Below are positions 42,730 to 50,408 of a stretch of DNA of 56,835 bases, in pieces. Source of the stretch: Massilia horti (GTDB taxonomy: Bacteria; Pseudomonadota; Gammaproteobacteria; Burkholderiales; Burkholderiaceae_D). Each line of letters starts with the position of its first letter. Within the stretch, counting starts at the first letter, position 1. The notes beneath the pieces are model-generated. The model saw only the letters and a program-made list of their open reading frames with translations, was not told where the DNA came from and made no database searches. The translations under genes were made by a program, and so were the position numbers. Location: NCBI RefSeq assembly GCF_004614195.1, contig NZ_SPUM01000078.1, forward strand, positions 1 to 56,835, written 5' to 3'.

Positions 42730-44952
42730 ATGCCAACCGCAAGCGACAAGATTCGCGAACTGCATCAGCTGCATCAGGACGGCCTGTTAAGCAGCGACGA
42801 GTTCAAGCTGCGCAGGAACGCGATCCTCGATGCCCTGCACGCTGCGCCGGCGCCAAGCCAGGATTCGCGCGCCGGCACCGAGATCGGGCTGATGGCCGGC
42901 CAGGAAATCGGACCGCGCAGCCGCCGCTACCGGCTCGAACGCCTGATCGCGCGCGGCGGGGTGGCCCAGGTGTGGCAGGCCACCGACCTCGCCACGCATG
43001 CCGAACTTGGCCACAGCGCGCAGGTGGCGCTCAAGATCCTGGCGCCGGAACTGACCCGCAACGCGGCCTATGCGCGGCTGCTGGTGGAAGAAGCGGCCAG
43101 AGCCCGGCGGCTGGCGCACGAACACATCGTACGCGTCTACGACTGGGCGCAGGACCCGGCGACCTCCAGCTATTTCCTGATCATGGAGTGCCTGGACGGC
43201 GAGGATCTCGACGCCCTGCTGGCGCGCGAAGGCAGCGTCACGCTCGCGCGTGCGCTCGAGCTGCTCGCGCCGGTGGCCGCTGCCCTCGACTATGCGTGGA
43301 CGCGGCACCGGCTGGTGCACCGTGACATCAAGCCAGGCAACGTATTCGTGACCCGCAGGGGCGAGGTCAAGCTGCTCGACTTCGGCATCGCGGCGCGTGC
43401 GCGCGGGACGGGCGTGGCGCCCGCCACCGAGGCGCCCGCCAGTTCGGGCACGGCGGGCTATCGCGCCCCGGAAGCCGGCATGGCCGGGCGCGAGCCGTTG
43501 CCGGCGCTGGACGTGCACGCGGTCGCCGTCATGATCAGCCAGATGGTCAGCGGCAGCCTGCCGTTCGGCGCGGCCCGCGTCCCCGGCGAGCAGCCCGTGA
43601 TGCCACCGGCGCTCGGCCCGCGCCAATGGGAAGCGCTGCAAACTGGCTTCGCCTTCGATGCCGAGGCGCGGCCGGCGACGGTGGGCGAACTGCTGCAGCG
43701 GATCCGCGCGGCCGATGCCACGCCGGCGCAAGCCGAACCAGTGCGAAAAGCCGTCAAGGTGCAGGACCCGGAAGAGAGCGCGCGGCGCACGGCCGAAGCC
43801 AAGGCCGCAGCCGCCGCGCAGGCACAATTGGTGCGCGAACGGCGCGAGCGCGAAAAGCAGGAACGCGCGGCGCAGGAAGCTGTGCGCCGCGAACGCAAGG
43901 AGGCCCTGCGCCAGCAGCTTCTGGCACGCCGCAGGGAGGAGGCCGAGAAGGCGCGCCTGGCGCGCGAAGAGGCCGAGCAGGCCCGGCGCAAGGCACAGAA
44001 GGTGAAGGCGGCGGCCGCCATCCTGGAGCAGCAAAAGCAGGCCCGAACGGCCGCGCAGGCTGAGGCGCTGGCAGCGCCCGACACGCCAGCCCGAGAGGCG
44101 GAGCCAGTCGCGTCACCGGGCAGCTTGTTGCGCGACCACTTCCGGGACAGCCAGGACGCGGGACCCGAACTGGTGCTGCTGCCCGCCGGCCGCTTTCAAA
44201 TGGGCTCGCCCGAGCACGAGCGCAAGATCGCCACTGCCGCCGGCGCCCAGCAAAACTGGCTCGCCCGCGAAACGCCGCAGCATTGGGTCGGCATCGAGCG
44301 GCCTTTTGCGCTTGGCCGCTATCCGGTGACCGTGGGCGAGTGGCGCGTGTTCGCGCGGGCCACCGGCTGGCGTTGCTCCGGCGAGGTCGACTGGGAAGCG
44401 CCGGGTTTCGCGCAGAACGATGCGCATCCGGTGGTCGGCGTGACCTGGCACGACGCTCGGCAGTACCTGCACTGGCTGTCCGAACGAACCGGCCAGCGCT
44501 ACCGCCTGCCGAGCGAAGCGGAATGGGAATACGCATGCCGTGCCGGCACCAAGACAGCATTTAGCTGCGGCGACTCCATCAGCACCGACCTGGCCAATTA
44601 CGACGGCAATTTCTGCTACAACGGCGGCCCGCCTGGCGTCTACCGCAAGGGCACGACGGCGGTCGGCACTTTTCCGCCGAACCCTTGGGGCCTGTTCGAC
44701 ATGCACGGCAATGTGTGGGAATGGGTGCAGGACGTGGTGCACGACAGCTATGACGGCGCACCGGTCGATGGCAGCGCGTGGGAAGAGGGCGGCGACCAGG
44801 CGCGCCGTATCCTGCGCGGCGGCTCGTGGCTGTACAACCCGCGCTACCTGCGCTCGGCGCTGCGCAATGGCTTTTCCGCAGTGCTCGCGAATGACATCGT
44901 CGGCTTTCGCGTCGCGCGCGACGTAGAGGTCGTTTCAAAATTAGTTGGCTGA
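42730..44952 (+). CDS. Ser/Thr protein kinase with SHOCT-like and FGE-sulfatase domains
   Basis: A 740-aa fusion. A short SHOCT-like segment (residues 6-36) leads to a Hanks-type kinase at about 66-330 with Lys102, HRDIKPGN at 197-204 and DFG at 217-219, all catalytic residues intact. An Arg/Glu/Ala coiled coil spans about 345-445. Residues about 478-735 form a formylglycine-generating enzyme-like (SUMF1) domain with MGSPEHE, YRLPSEAEWEYACR, HGNVWEW and RGGSW; such bacterial domains mostly bind ligands or nucleotides rather than oxidise cysteine. No transmembrane helix. It starts 7 bp after the SPFH gene and closes the rightward set. Confidence 0.88.
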   Translation: MPTASDKIRELHQLHQDGLLSSDEFKLRRNAILDALHAAPAPSQDSRAGTEIGLMAGQEIGPRSRRYRLERLIARGGVAQVWQATDLATHAELGHSAQVALKILAPELTRNAAYARLLVEEAARARRLAHEHIVRVYDWAQDPATSSYFLIMECLDGEDLDALLAREGSVTLARALELLAPVAAALDYAWTRHRLVHRDIKPGNVFVTRRGEVKLLDFGIAARARGTGVAPATEAPASSGTAGYRAPEAGMAGREPLPALDVHAVAVMISQMVSGSLPFGAARVPGEQPVMPPALGPRQWEALQTGFAFDAEARPATVGELLQRIRAADATPAQAEPVRKAVKVQDPEESARRTAEAKAAAAAQAQLVRERREREKQERAAQEAVRRERKEALRQQLLARRREEAEKARLAREEAEQARRKAQKVKAAAAILEQQKQARTAAQAEALAAPDTPAREAEPVASPGSLLRDHFRDSQDAGPELVLLPAGRFQMGSPEHERKIATAAGAQQNWLARETPQHWVGIERPFALGRYPVTVGEWRVFARATGWRCSGEVDWEAPGFAQNDAHPVVGVTWHDARQYLHWLSERTGQRYRLPSEAEWEYACRAGTKTAFSCGDSISTDLANYDGNFCYNGGPPGVYRKGTTAVGTFPPNPWGLFDMHGNVWEWVQDVVHDSYDGAPVDGSAWEEGGDQARRILRGGSWLYNPRYLRSALRNGFSAVLANDIVGFRVARDVEVVSKLVG

Positions 44953-44956
44953 AAAT

Positions 44957-45058
44957 CGTCGTTCCCGCGAAAGCGGGAACAGCGCCACTGGCGCTGTTCC
45001 CCCCATAGACAGCATGAAATGACGCTCAGCATGGGTTCCCGCCTCCGCGGGAACGACG
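44957..45058. repeat. MITE-like repeat B, copy 1
   Basis: A 102-bp element with 12-bp terminal inverted repeats (CGTCGTTCCCGC and GCGGGAACGACG). Each end is itself a hairpin (GTTCCCGC-GAAA-GCGGGAAC at the left, GTTCCCGC-CTCC-GCGGGAAC at the right), and a 12-bp perfect stem GGGAACAGCGCC/GGCGCTGTTCCC at 44975-45001 competes with the left one. It begins 4 bp after the kinase stop and may end that transcript. Confidence 0.85.
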
Positions 45059-45213
45059 TGCTACTTTTGCTGCCCACGCGGATTGTGCCTTCGTCGCCGC
45101 GCCTTGCCCCTCTCATCTCGAAACGACCTCATAAGTGATGTCACGCGCTCATGCGCGGCAAGGCTTTGGTGTACATTGTGACATCCGCCCAAATCCGATA
45201 AAGGGAGCCACGC

Positions 45214-45612
45214 ATGAGTATCATTGTCCGCCGCGATATAACACACCCGATGCGGCATACCGTCCAGATCCGCGATCACCTGCTGGTGGTGGACGGGACG
45301 TCGCCGGAAGGGGGCGAGGACGCCGGCCCGTCCGCACACGACTTGTATGACGCCGCGCTCGGCACCTGCGAAGCGCTGACCCTGGTCTGGTATGCGCGGC
45401 GCAAGGATATCCCGCTCGCGGACGTGGAAGTGATCGTGGAACGCGACGACAGCCAGGAACGGCAGGGCGTCTACAAGCTCGCGACCAAGCTCAAGCTGGG
45501 CGGCTACCTGACCGACGAACAGCGCGAGGAACTGCTGCGCGTTGCCAGCAAGTGCCCAGTGCACAAGCTGATGGCCAGCGTAATCACCGAAATCACCACG
45601 GAGCTGGCATAA
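45214..45612 (+). CDS. OsmC family peroxiredoxin
   Basis: A 132-aa OsmC/YhfA-type protein that reduces organic hydroperoxides in the cytoplasm. The two reactive cysteines are visible: Cys52 in ALGTCEALTLVWYARRK and Cys114 in SKCPVHKLM. Length is normal. An AAGGGAG ribosome-binding site precedes ATG 45214. The gene is 3 bp before the pirin gene, so the two form a small redox operon between the two convergent kinase-linked sets, probably unrelated to them. Confidence 0.92.
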   Translation: MSIIVRRDITHPMRHTVQIRDHLLVVDGTSPEGGEDAGPSAHDLYDAALGTCEALTLVWYARRKDIPLADVEVIVERDDSQERQGVYKLATKLKLGGYLTDEQREELLRVASKCPVHKLMASVITEITTELA

Positions 45613-45615
45613 ACC

Positions 45616-46509
45616 ATGGCGATCGCGTATCTGTTCAAGCCGCACGACAAGGACCTCGGCGGCGGCTTTAAGGTCCGGCGCATCCTGCCGGCGGCGGCCA
45701 AGCAGGCCGTGGGCCCGTTCCTGTTCTTCGACCACATGGGACCGGTCGACGCCGAGCCGGGCACCGTCCACGACGTGCGTCCGCACCCGCACATTGGCCT
45801 GGCGACCGTGACCTACCTGTTCGAAGGGGCGATCATGCACCGCGACAGCCTGGGCACCGAACAGCGCATCGAGCCTGGCGCGATCAACTGGATGACCGCC
45901 GGCAGCGGCATCGTCCATTCGGAACGCACGCCGGACGATCTCAAGAGCCAGCAGCGCCGCACGCACGGGCTGCAACTGTGGGCGGCGCTTCCGCGCGAGC
46001 ACGAAGAGACCGCACCTGACTTTTCGCACACCCCGGCCAGCGCGATCCCGGAAGTGGAATTCGACGGCGGGATGCTGCGGGTGCTGGTCGGCAGCGCGCA
46101 CGGGCAGACTTCGCCGGTACCGACCTTTGGCGAGACGCTGTACCTGGATGTGCACCTCGAACCCGGCCGGTTGATGGCGCTGAATGACTTGCCCGAAGAG
46201 GCCGCGCTGTATCCGATCAGCGGCGACCTCGTGATCGATGGGGAAGAGGTGCCGGCGTACACGATGGCGATGCTCGAGCCTGGCGTTCCGGTGCGGGTGG
46301 AATCGCAGGCCGGCACGCGTTTCGTGGTGATCGGCGGCGCGGCGCTTGATGGCCGACGCTTCATTTACTGGAACTTCGTCTCGTCCAGCCAGGAGCGGAT
46401 CGAACAGGCCGCCAGCGACTGGGAACAGGAGCGCTTCAGGCCGGTGCCCGGAGACAGCGAGCGCATCCCGCTGCCGGCTACGCCGCCGTCTTGGAAACGG
46501 CGTGAATAA
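45616..46509 (+). CDS. Pirin family protein (second copy)
   Basis: A 297-aa bicupin with metal-binding motifs HPHIGLATVTYLFEG and MTAGSGIVHSER in the N-terminal domain. It is clearly a paralogue of the pirin at 22.8-23.6 kb but not a recent duplicate; wording and length differ through much of the protein. Coupled to osmC, it fits the oxidative-stress association of pirins. The C-terminus (FVSSSQERIEQAASDWEQERF) is the typical end of this pirin subgroup. Confidence 0.92.
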   Translation: MAIAYLFKPHDKDLGGGFKVRRILPAAAKQAVGPFLFFDHMGPVDAEPGTVHDVRPHPHIGLATVTYLFEGAIMHRDSLGTEQRIEPGAINWMTAGSGIVHSERTPDDLKSQQRRTHGLQLWAALPREHEETAPDFSHTPASAIPEVEFDGGMLRVLVGSAHGQTSPVPTFGETLYLDVHLEPGRLMALNDLPEEAALYPISGDLVIDGEEVPAYTMAMLEPGVPVRVESQAGTRFVVIGGAALDGRRFIYWNFVSSSQERIEQAASDWEQERFRPVPGDSERIPLPATPPSWKRRE

Positions 46510-46529
46510 CCGTTGATCAGCCCACGTAT

Positions 46530-46558
46530 CGTAGGGTGCGCACCTGTGCGCACGCGGT
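46530..46558 (+). repeat. Dispersed repeat A, copy 7
   Basis: Complete GTGCGCAC-CT-GTGCGCAC core preceded by CGTAGG and followed by GCGGTCACCGG; the distal tail seen in other copies is missing. Confidence 0.85.
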
Positions 46559-46609
46559 CACCGGTTGATCAGCCCGCGCCGCAGAGCGGAGCCAACGCCG
46601 CAAAAAAAC

Positions 46610-46711
46610 CGTCGTCCCTCCCATTGGTCGGAACGACTTCCCGGGGTCGGCACCCCCATAGACAGCGTGAAATGAGGCTCAGCATGGGTTCACGCCTCCG
46701 CGGGAACGACG
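46610..46711. repeat. MITE-like repeat B, copy 2 (decayed)
   Basis: The right half (CCCCCATAGACAGCGTGAAATG through GCGGGAACGACG) is close to copy 1, while the left half has diverged and lost its perfect hairpins. The size, 102 bp, is kept. Together with repeat A copy 7 it fills most of the 340-bp gap after the pirin gene. Confidence 0.75.
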
Positions 46712-46848
46712 GGCTACTTGACTGGCTTTCATCAGCCGCTCGGATCATCCGGCGTTTTTCGGCGCCCAGTTGATTCACATTACGCACGGCGGAACTTTCA
46801 CCGCCCCTGGCGCACTAATCCTTTGTCCCGACCGCGAAGGAAGGCGCC

Positions 46849-46953
46849 ATGAGAATCCCCAAGCACCTTCAGATTCCGATCATCGTGTTTGCATTGCAGG
46901 CCGTCCTGCTGGCAGGCTGCGCGATGATCTTCCTCGTGCTGCTTCCGCATTAG
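46849..46953 (+). CDS. Small membrane peptide, 34 aa
   Basis: Begins MRIPKHLQIPIIVF and is almost entirely one hydrophobic helix, ending LVLLPH. An AAGGAAGG site lies 5 bases before the ATG, which supports translation. The GC-skewed hydrophobic pattern with a positive N-terminus is that of a single-pass small protein. It overlaps nothing on its strand and ends 5 bp before the convergent FHA gene. No family recognised. Confidence 0.5.
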   Translation: MRIPKHLQIPIIVFALQAVLLAGCAMIFLVLLPH

Positions 46954-46958
46954 CGCCA

Positions 46959-48392
46959 TCACGCACCGGCTGGCGGCTCGGCAAAACGGGGTTCCCGCCG
47001 GTCGCGGCTTGCGCGCACCGTCCACTGTACAGGGTAGGCGCCGACGGCAAACCGCATCTGTCCCGCCGGGCCGGACAGGTCAGCTTGCGTCAGCGCTTCA
47101 TCCTGATCCTGCTCCGCATCGTGGCACCAGAATCCCCCGCGGTCGTGAAACAGCAGCGGCAGCCGCGCCGCCTGGGGCAGCGTGCGCTGCGCCGCAAGCG
47201 GTGCCGGTCGCCGGTCCGGCTCGAGCAGGCAAAAACACTCCGCGTCTGCGCCATCATCCTCCCGGTGCAGCACCACACCGTTGTGGAGCAGACCGCTCAC
47301 CACCAGCCTGACCACGCCGCGTATGCTCGCGGTAAGCTCGATTATCATCCCCAGGCGCAGCGGCACCGGCACATGCTTGCCGGGCCAGCTACCGTCCAGC
47401 AGCAGACCATAGCGCGACACATCCTCAATCTCGTAGCGGTCGCGCACGCGCCGGATCACCGCATGGCGGGCGGACAGGCGTCGCGTCAGCCCGGCCGGGT
47501 CCGCGCCGTCGGCAGTGAAGTGCGACAGCAGCACGTCGGCCTCGGGGTCGTCCGTTTCGAATCGGCCCAGCACGAATTCGTCGAGCGCCAACAGCCGGAT
47601 ATGCTGCGGCAGTCCCGCCACCGGATCGGCGCTTGTCAGGCAGGCGGCGCTCGCCGGACAGGGATGCGGCGGTGCGCGCACCGCATCCACCTCGACCAGG
47701 TCCTCATCCCAGGCGATGGTCACGATGCCCACGTCCGCTTTGCCCGGCTCCGCCTGCAGGTCGAGCTGCGCGATCGACGCGTCGCGCGCGTTGACCTCGA
47801 TGTCGAGCCGGCCGAAGGTGCGCGCGGAAACGCGGGCGATCGACGCATCGTCCGCGCTGATGTGAACGTTCTTGTGCGACGCCAGGAAGGCCGCGTGGAT
47901 GTCGGCGAGAGTGGCATCGCGGCGCGGCAGGTTCAGCACCAGGGTGGCAACCCAGTTGCGCTCGCCCCCTTGCAGTTCCAGGTCGATGCGGTGCTGGCCG
48001 TGCTCGACCGCCCGGGACGAGAATTCGATGAACACCGCCCGCCAGCCGCCAGAGCGCGTGCGCGAGAAGTGCAGGGGCGCGCGGGTGTGCAGAGGGAGTG
48101 CGCTTTGCGCGCGCAGCATCAGTTGTGGCGGCAGGCCGGGTGGCATACCGCGCAGGTCGAGCCTGATGCTGTAGCGGCCGCCGCAGGCGCGCGGGTCGAA
48201 ACCACTCACATGCAGGTGCGGCCGGACCGGCAGCGGGGCACGCTCGACCTGCACGGCGACAGGCGCGATGGCAAGCTCGGCGCGCCCTGGCTGCAAATTC
48301 TCCGGCTGCGGATGGCCGTGCGCGCATACCGGGTCCCCTGGCATGACCCAGACCGTGCAGTGCGGGTGCTCGGGATCGCGGCACTTGTTCAT
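46959..48392 (-). CDS. Zinc-finger and FHA domain protein
   Basis: A 477-aa protein. A short Cys/His cluster at the N-terminus (Cys4, Cys12, Cys23, His25) looks zinc-binding; residues about 40-240 are beta-rich and unrecognised; and an FHA domain covers about 265-365, with LGRF (Gly276, Arg277) and SARH (Ser307 to His310), the phosphothreonine-binding residues. The usual NG loop is RYGLLLDG, so the asparagine is replaced. The frame begins earlier with TTG; I chose ATG 48392. It follows the PP2C gene on the same strand by 58 bp and probably reads the phosphorylation state set by the cluster's kinases. Confidence 0.75.
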   Translation of the reverse strand: MNKCRDPEHPHCTVWVMPGDPVCAHGHPQPENLQPGRAELAIAPVAVQVERAPLPVRPHLHVSGFDPRACGGRYSIRLDLRGMPPGLPPQLMLRAQSALPLHTRAPLHFSRTRSGGWRAVFIEFSSRAVEHGQHRIDLELQGGERNWVATLVLNLPRRDATLADIHAAFLASHKNVHISADDASIARVSARTFGRLDIEVNARDASIAQLDLQAEPGKADVGIVTIAWDEDLVEVDAVRAPPHPCPASAACLTSADPVAGLPQHIRLLALDEFVLGRFETDDPEADVLLSHFTADGADPAGLTRRLSARHAVIRRVRDRYEIEDVSRYGLLLDGSWPGKHVPVPLRLGMIIELTASIRGVVRLVVSGLLHNGVVLHREDDGADAECFCLLEPDRRPAPLAAQRTLPQAARLPLLFHDRGGFWCHDAEQDQDEALTQADLSGPAGQMRFAVGAYPVQWTVRASRDRREPRFAEPPAGA

Positions 48393-48450
48393 AAGAAATT
48401 TACGGGTCCTCAATCAGCCCAAGCTTACGCCATTTTGCTCGGCAGCGCCG

Positions 48451-49380
48451 TTAATTAACGCGCAGCACGATGGCGGTGAGATTGTCGGGTTGCAGTCCCG
48501 GCGGCGGGTTGTTTGCCAGTTCCGCGAACAAGGCATCGGCCACGGCGCCCGCCGACCTGCAACGCGCGACCAGTCGCGGCCATTGCGCAACCCACGGTTC
48601 AGGTTTTGCGCACGACCAGAATCCGTCGGTGGCGAGCAGGTAGATGCTGCCAGCGCGCAATGCAAGCGGTCGCCGGTCCCCCAGTTGGCGCAGCCACGGC
48701 GGTAGATTGATCGGCGTGAGTTCGAACAGCGCATCTGCCAGCAACGCCGGGTTGGCCAGCGAATTGCCGAGGATGAAGGCCTGGGAGATCTGAGGCTGGT
48801 GCTCGCCATACACCTGCTGGCGCCACGCATGTTCACCGATAAGCGCAGCCATCGCATGCGCGGTTGCCGGCACGTGGTCGACAGTCAAAGGCGTGGCATG
48901 CCTGCCCCGGATTTCGTACAGGCGCGAATCGCCGACGTGGTAGAGCAGGGCGTCCTGTCCGGGGATCAGTTCGAGCATGGTCAGCGTCGTCCCCGGGCGC
49001 AGGCCGGTGGGCGTGGCCGAGTCGAATTGCCGCTGCAATTGCGCGTGCAACGCGTCCAGGTGCAGCGCCAGTGCGGCCGCGGTGACACACGCCGGCATGG
49101 ACAGCAAGCCTTCGACCACTGCCTCCGCCGCTTCCCGGCCGTGACCGTGGCCGCCCATACCATCGAGCACCGCGAGCCTGGCGTGACCGTGCGGCCAGCC
49201 GGGGACCGTCGCACGCTTTGGCCGTTCGTCGCGCAGGAAGGCGGCCTTGCCATCGACGTCGATCAGCAGGTAATTGTCCTGGTTTTCCGCACGCATGACC
49301 GGGCCGACGCCAAGCGCACAGCGCACTGCGACGTCAAGACCTGGGCCAAATTGCAGCTGATCGGATGGAATCATGGGCAT
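48451..49380 (-). CDS. PP2C family Ser/Thr phosphatase
   Basis: A 309-aa PPM-type phosphatase of the PstP/Stp group. Metal-binding motifs are complete: RAENQDN (Asp35), LDGMGGHG (Asp73), HVGDSRLY, LATDGFW and DNLTAIVL. It lacks a transmembrane tail, unlike PstP, so it is cytoplasmic. It should reverse phosphorylation by the two kinases of the neighbourhood. An alternative start ATG is 6 bases further in. It lies in the leftward set with the FHA protein gene downstream. Confidence 0.92.
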   Translation of the reverse strand: MPMIPSDQLQFGPGLDVAVRCALGVGPVMRAENQDNYLLIDVDGKAAFLRDERPKRATVPGWPHGHARLAVLDGMGGHGHGREAAEAVVEGLLSMPACVTAAALALHLDALHAQLQRQFDSATPTGLRPGTTLTMLELIPGQDALLYHVGDSRLYEIRGRHATPLTVDHVPATAHAMAALIGEHAWRQQVYGEHQPQISQAFILGNSLANPALLADALFELTPINLPPWLRQLGDRRPLALRAGSIYLLATDGFWSCAKPEPWVAQWPRLVARCRSAGAVADALFAELANNPPPGLQPDNLTAIVLRVN

Positions 49381-49500
49381 CGATGGGAAGGTATCTCGCC
49401 TACTTTACGCTGGTTGGATGGTTTGCTAAGCCGCGAACACATGGCCATTCCAGCTTCATTATGTTAATTTGTCCGTTCGATAACAAACGCAAGGGCACCG

Positions 49501-49959
49501 ATGCTGATTCGACCGATCGAGCAAGACGATATCGCCAGCGCGGCCGCGCTGCTGCGTGAGCTGGCGCTGGAGTTCATCGTTTGCGGAACCAGTCAGGAAT
49601 CCGCGTCGGACTTCCTGCGTGAAAACGACGAGGAGGGAGTACGCGGCTACATCGAGCGCGGCTGGGTCTACCATGTGGCGCTGATCGATGGCGAACTGGC
49701 AGGCTTTGTCGGGATGCGCGAGCGCAGCCACCTGTTCCATCTGTTCGTTGGCAAGCGCTGGCAGCGTCGCGGCGTGGCGCGGCGTCTGTGGGACGTGGCG
49801 CGCCAGGCATCGCTCGCATCGGGTCACACGGGCGGCTTCACCGTCAATGCCTCGCTCTATGCGCTCCCGGTATACAAGGCGCTTGGTTTCGTGCCCACCG
49901 CGCCGGAGCAATGCGTGCGCGGAATCCGCTTCATCCCCATGGCGCTGGCTGCCGCCTAG
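49501..49959 (+). CDS. GNAT family N-acetyltransferase
   Basis: A 152-aa GCN5-related acetyltransferase. The acetyl-CoA loop is VGKRWQRRGVARRLWDVA, and the C-terminal YALPVYKALGFV segment is typical. It is the only gene on the plus strand within the leftward set, sitting between the PP2C and SH3b genes and overlapping the 3' end of the SH3b gene by 4 bp tail-to-tail. Substrate unknown; it may be an insertion into the set rather than part of it. Confidence 0.88.
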   Translation: MLIRPIEQDDIASAAALLRELALEFIVCGTSQESASDFLRENDEEGVRGYIERGWVYHVALIDGELAGFVGMRERSHLFHLFVGKRWQRRGVARRLWDVARQASLASGHTGGFTVNASLYALPVYKALGFVPTAPEQCVRGIRFIPMALAAA

Positions 49960-50399
49960 CGGCGTTCGTCGAGCCGGCGCAGCCACAGGCTGCTCGCCCA
50001 GCCGCGCACCTCGCGGCCGTCGACCCTGGCGCTCACTTCCCACCAGTCTCCCTTGCGCACGCCGCTTGCGGTGACGATTGCGCCGGCCGGCACCACCGCC
50101 ACGCGCCGCGCGCCGATGCCTGTGCCGTCGCGCAGGTTCAGGTCGTCGTACACGCGATAGCGGACTGGTTCCGTCAATGGCTCCGCAGCCAGTTCATGCG
50201 GCGCCGCCTGGGCGTTGGCCGCCGGGTTGAACCACCAGAGCAGGGCGCTGCCGATGCAAAGCGTTCCGACCGTCAGCACCGCGAGCGCGCGCGCATTAGC
50301 GCGCCGCCACCACGCGCGCGGCGTGAGGTACGCGCACAAGACCAGGGTGGCTACCAGGCCGGCGCACAAGGCGGCAACCGTCACGATCGGCGCAGGCAT
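49956..50399 (-). CDS. Membrane protein with bacterial SH3 domain
   Basis: A 147-aa protein with two transmembrane helices (about residues 5-25 and 38-58) and an SH3b domain from about 80 to the end: YDDLNLRDGTGIGARRVAVVPAGAIV, then WWEVSARVDGREVRGWASSLWL. SH3b domains outside the membrane usually bind peptidoglycan peptides, so it may be a wall sensor for the cluster. Helix orientation would place both termini on the same side. It lies 9 bp after the 514-aa FHA-like gene and is probably co-transcribed. Confidence 0.75.
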   Translation of the reverse strand: MPAPIVTVAALCAGLVATLVLCAYLTPRAWWRRANARALAVLTVGTLCIGSALLWWFNPAANAQAAPHELAAEPLTEPVRYRVYDDLNLRDGTGIGARRVAVVPAGAIVTASGVRKGDWWEVSARVDGREVRGWASSLWLRRLDERR

Positions 50400-50408
50400 G
50401 TCATGTCC

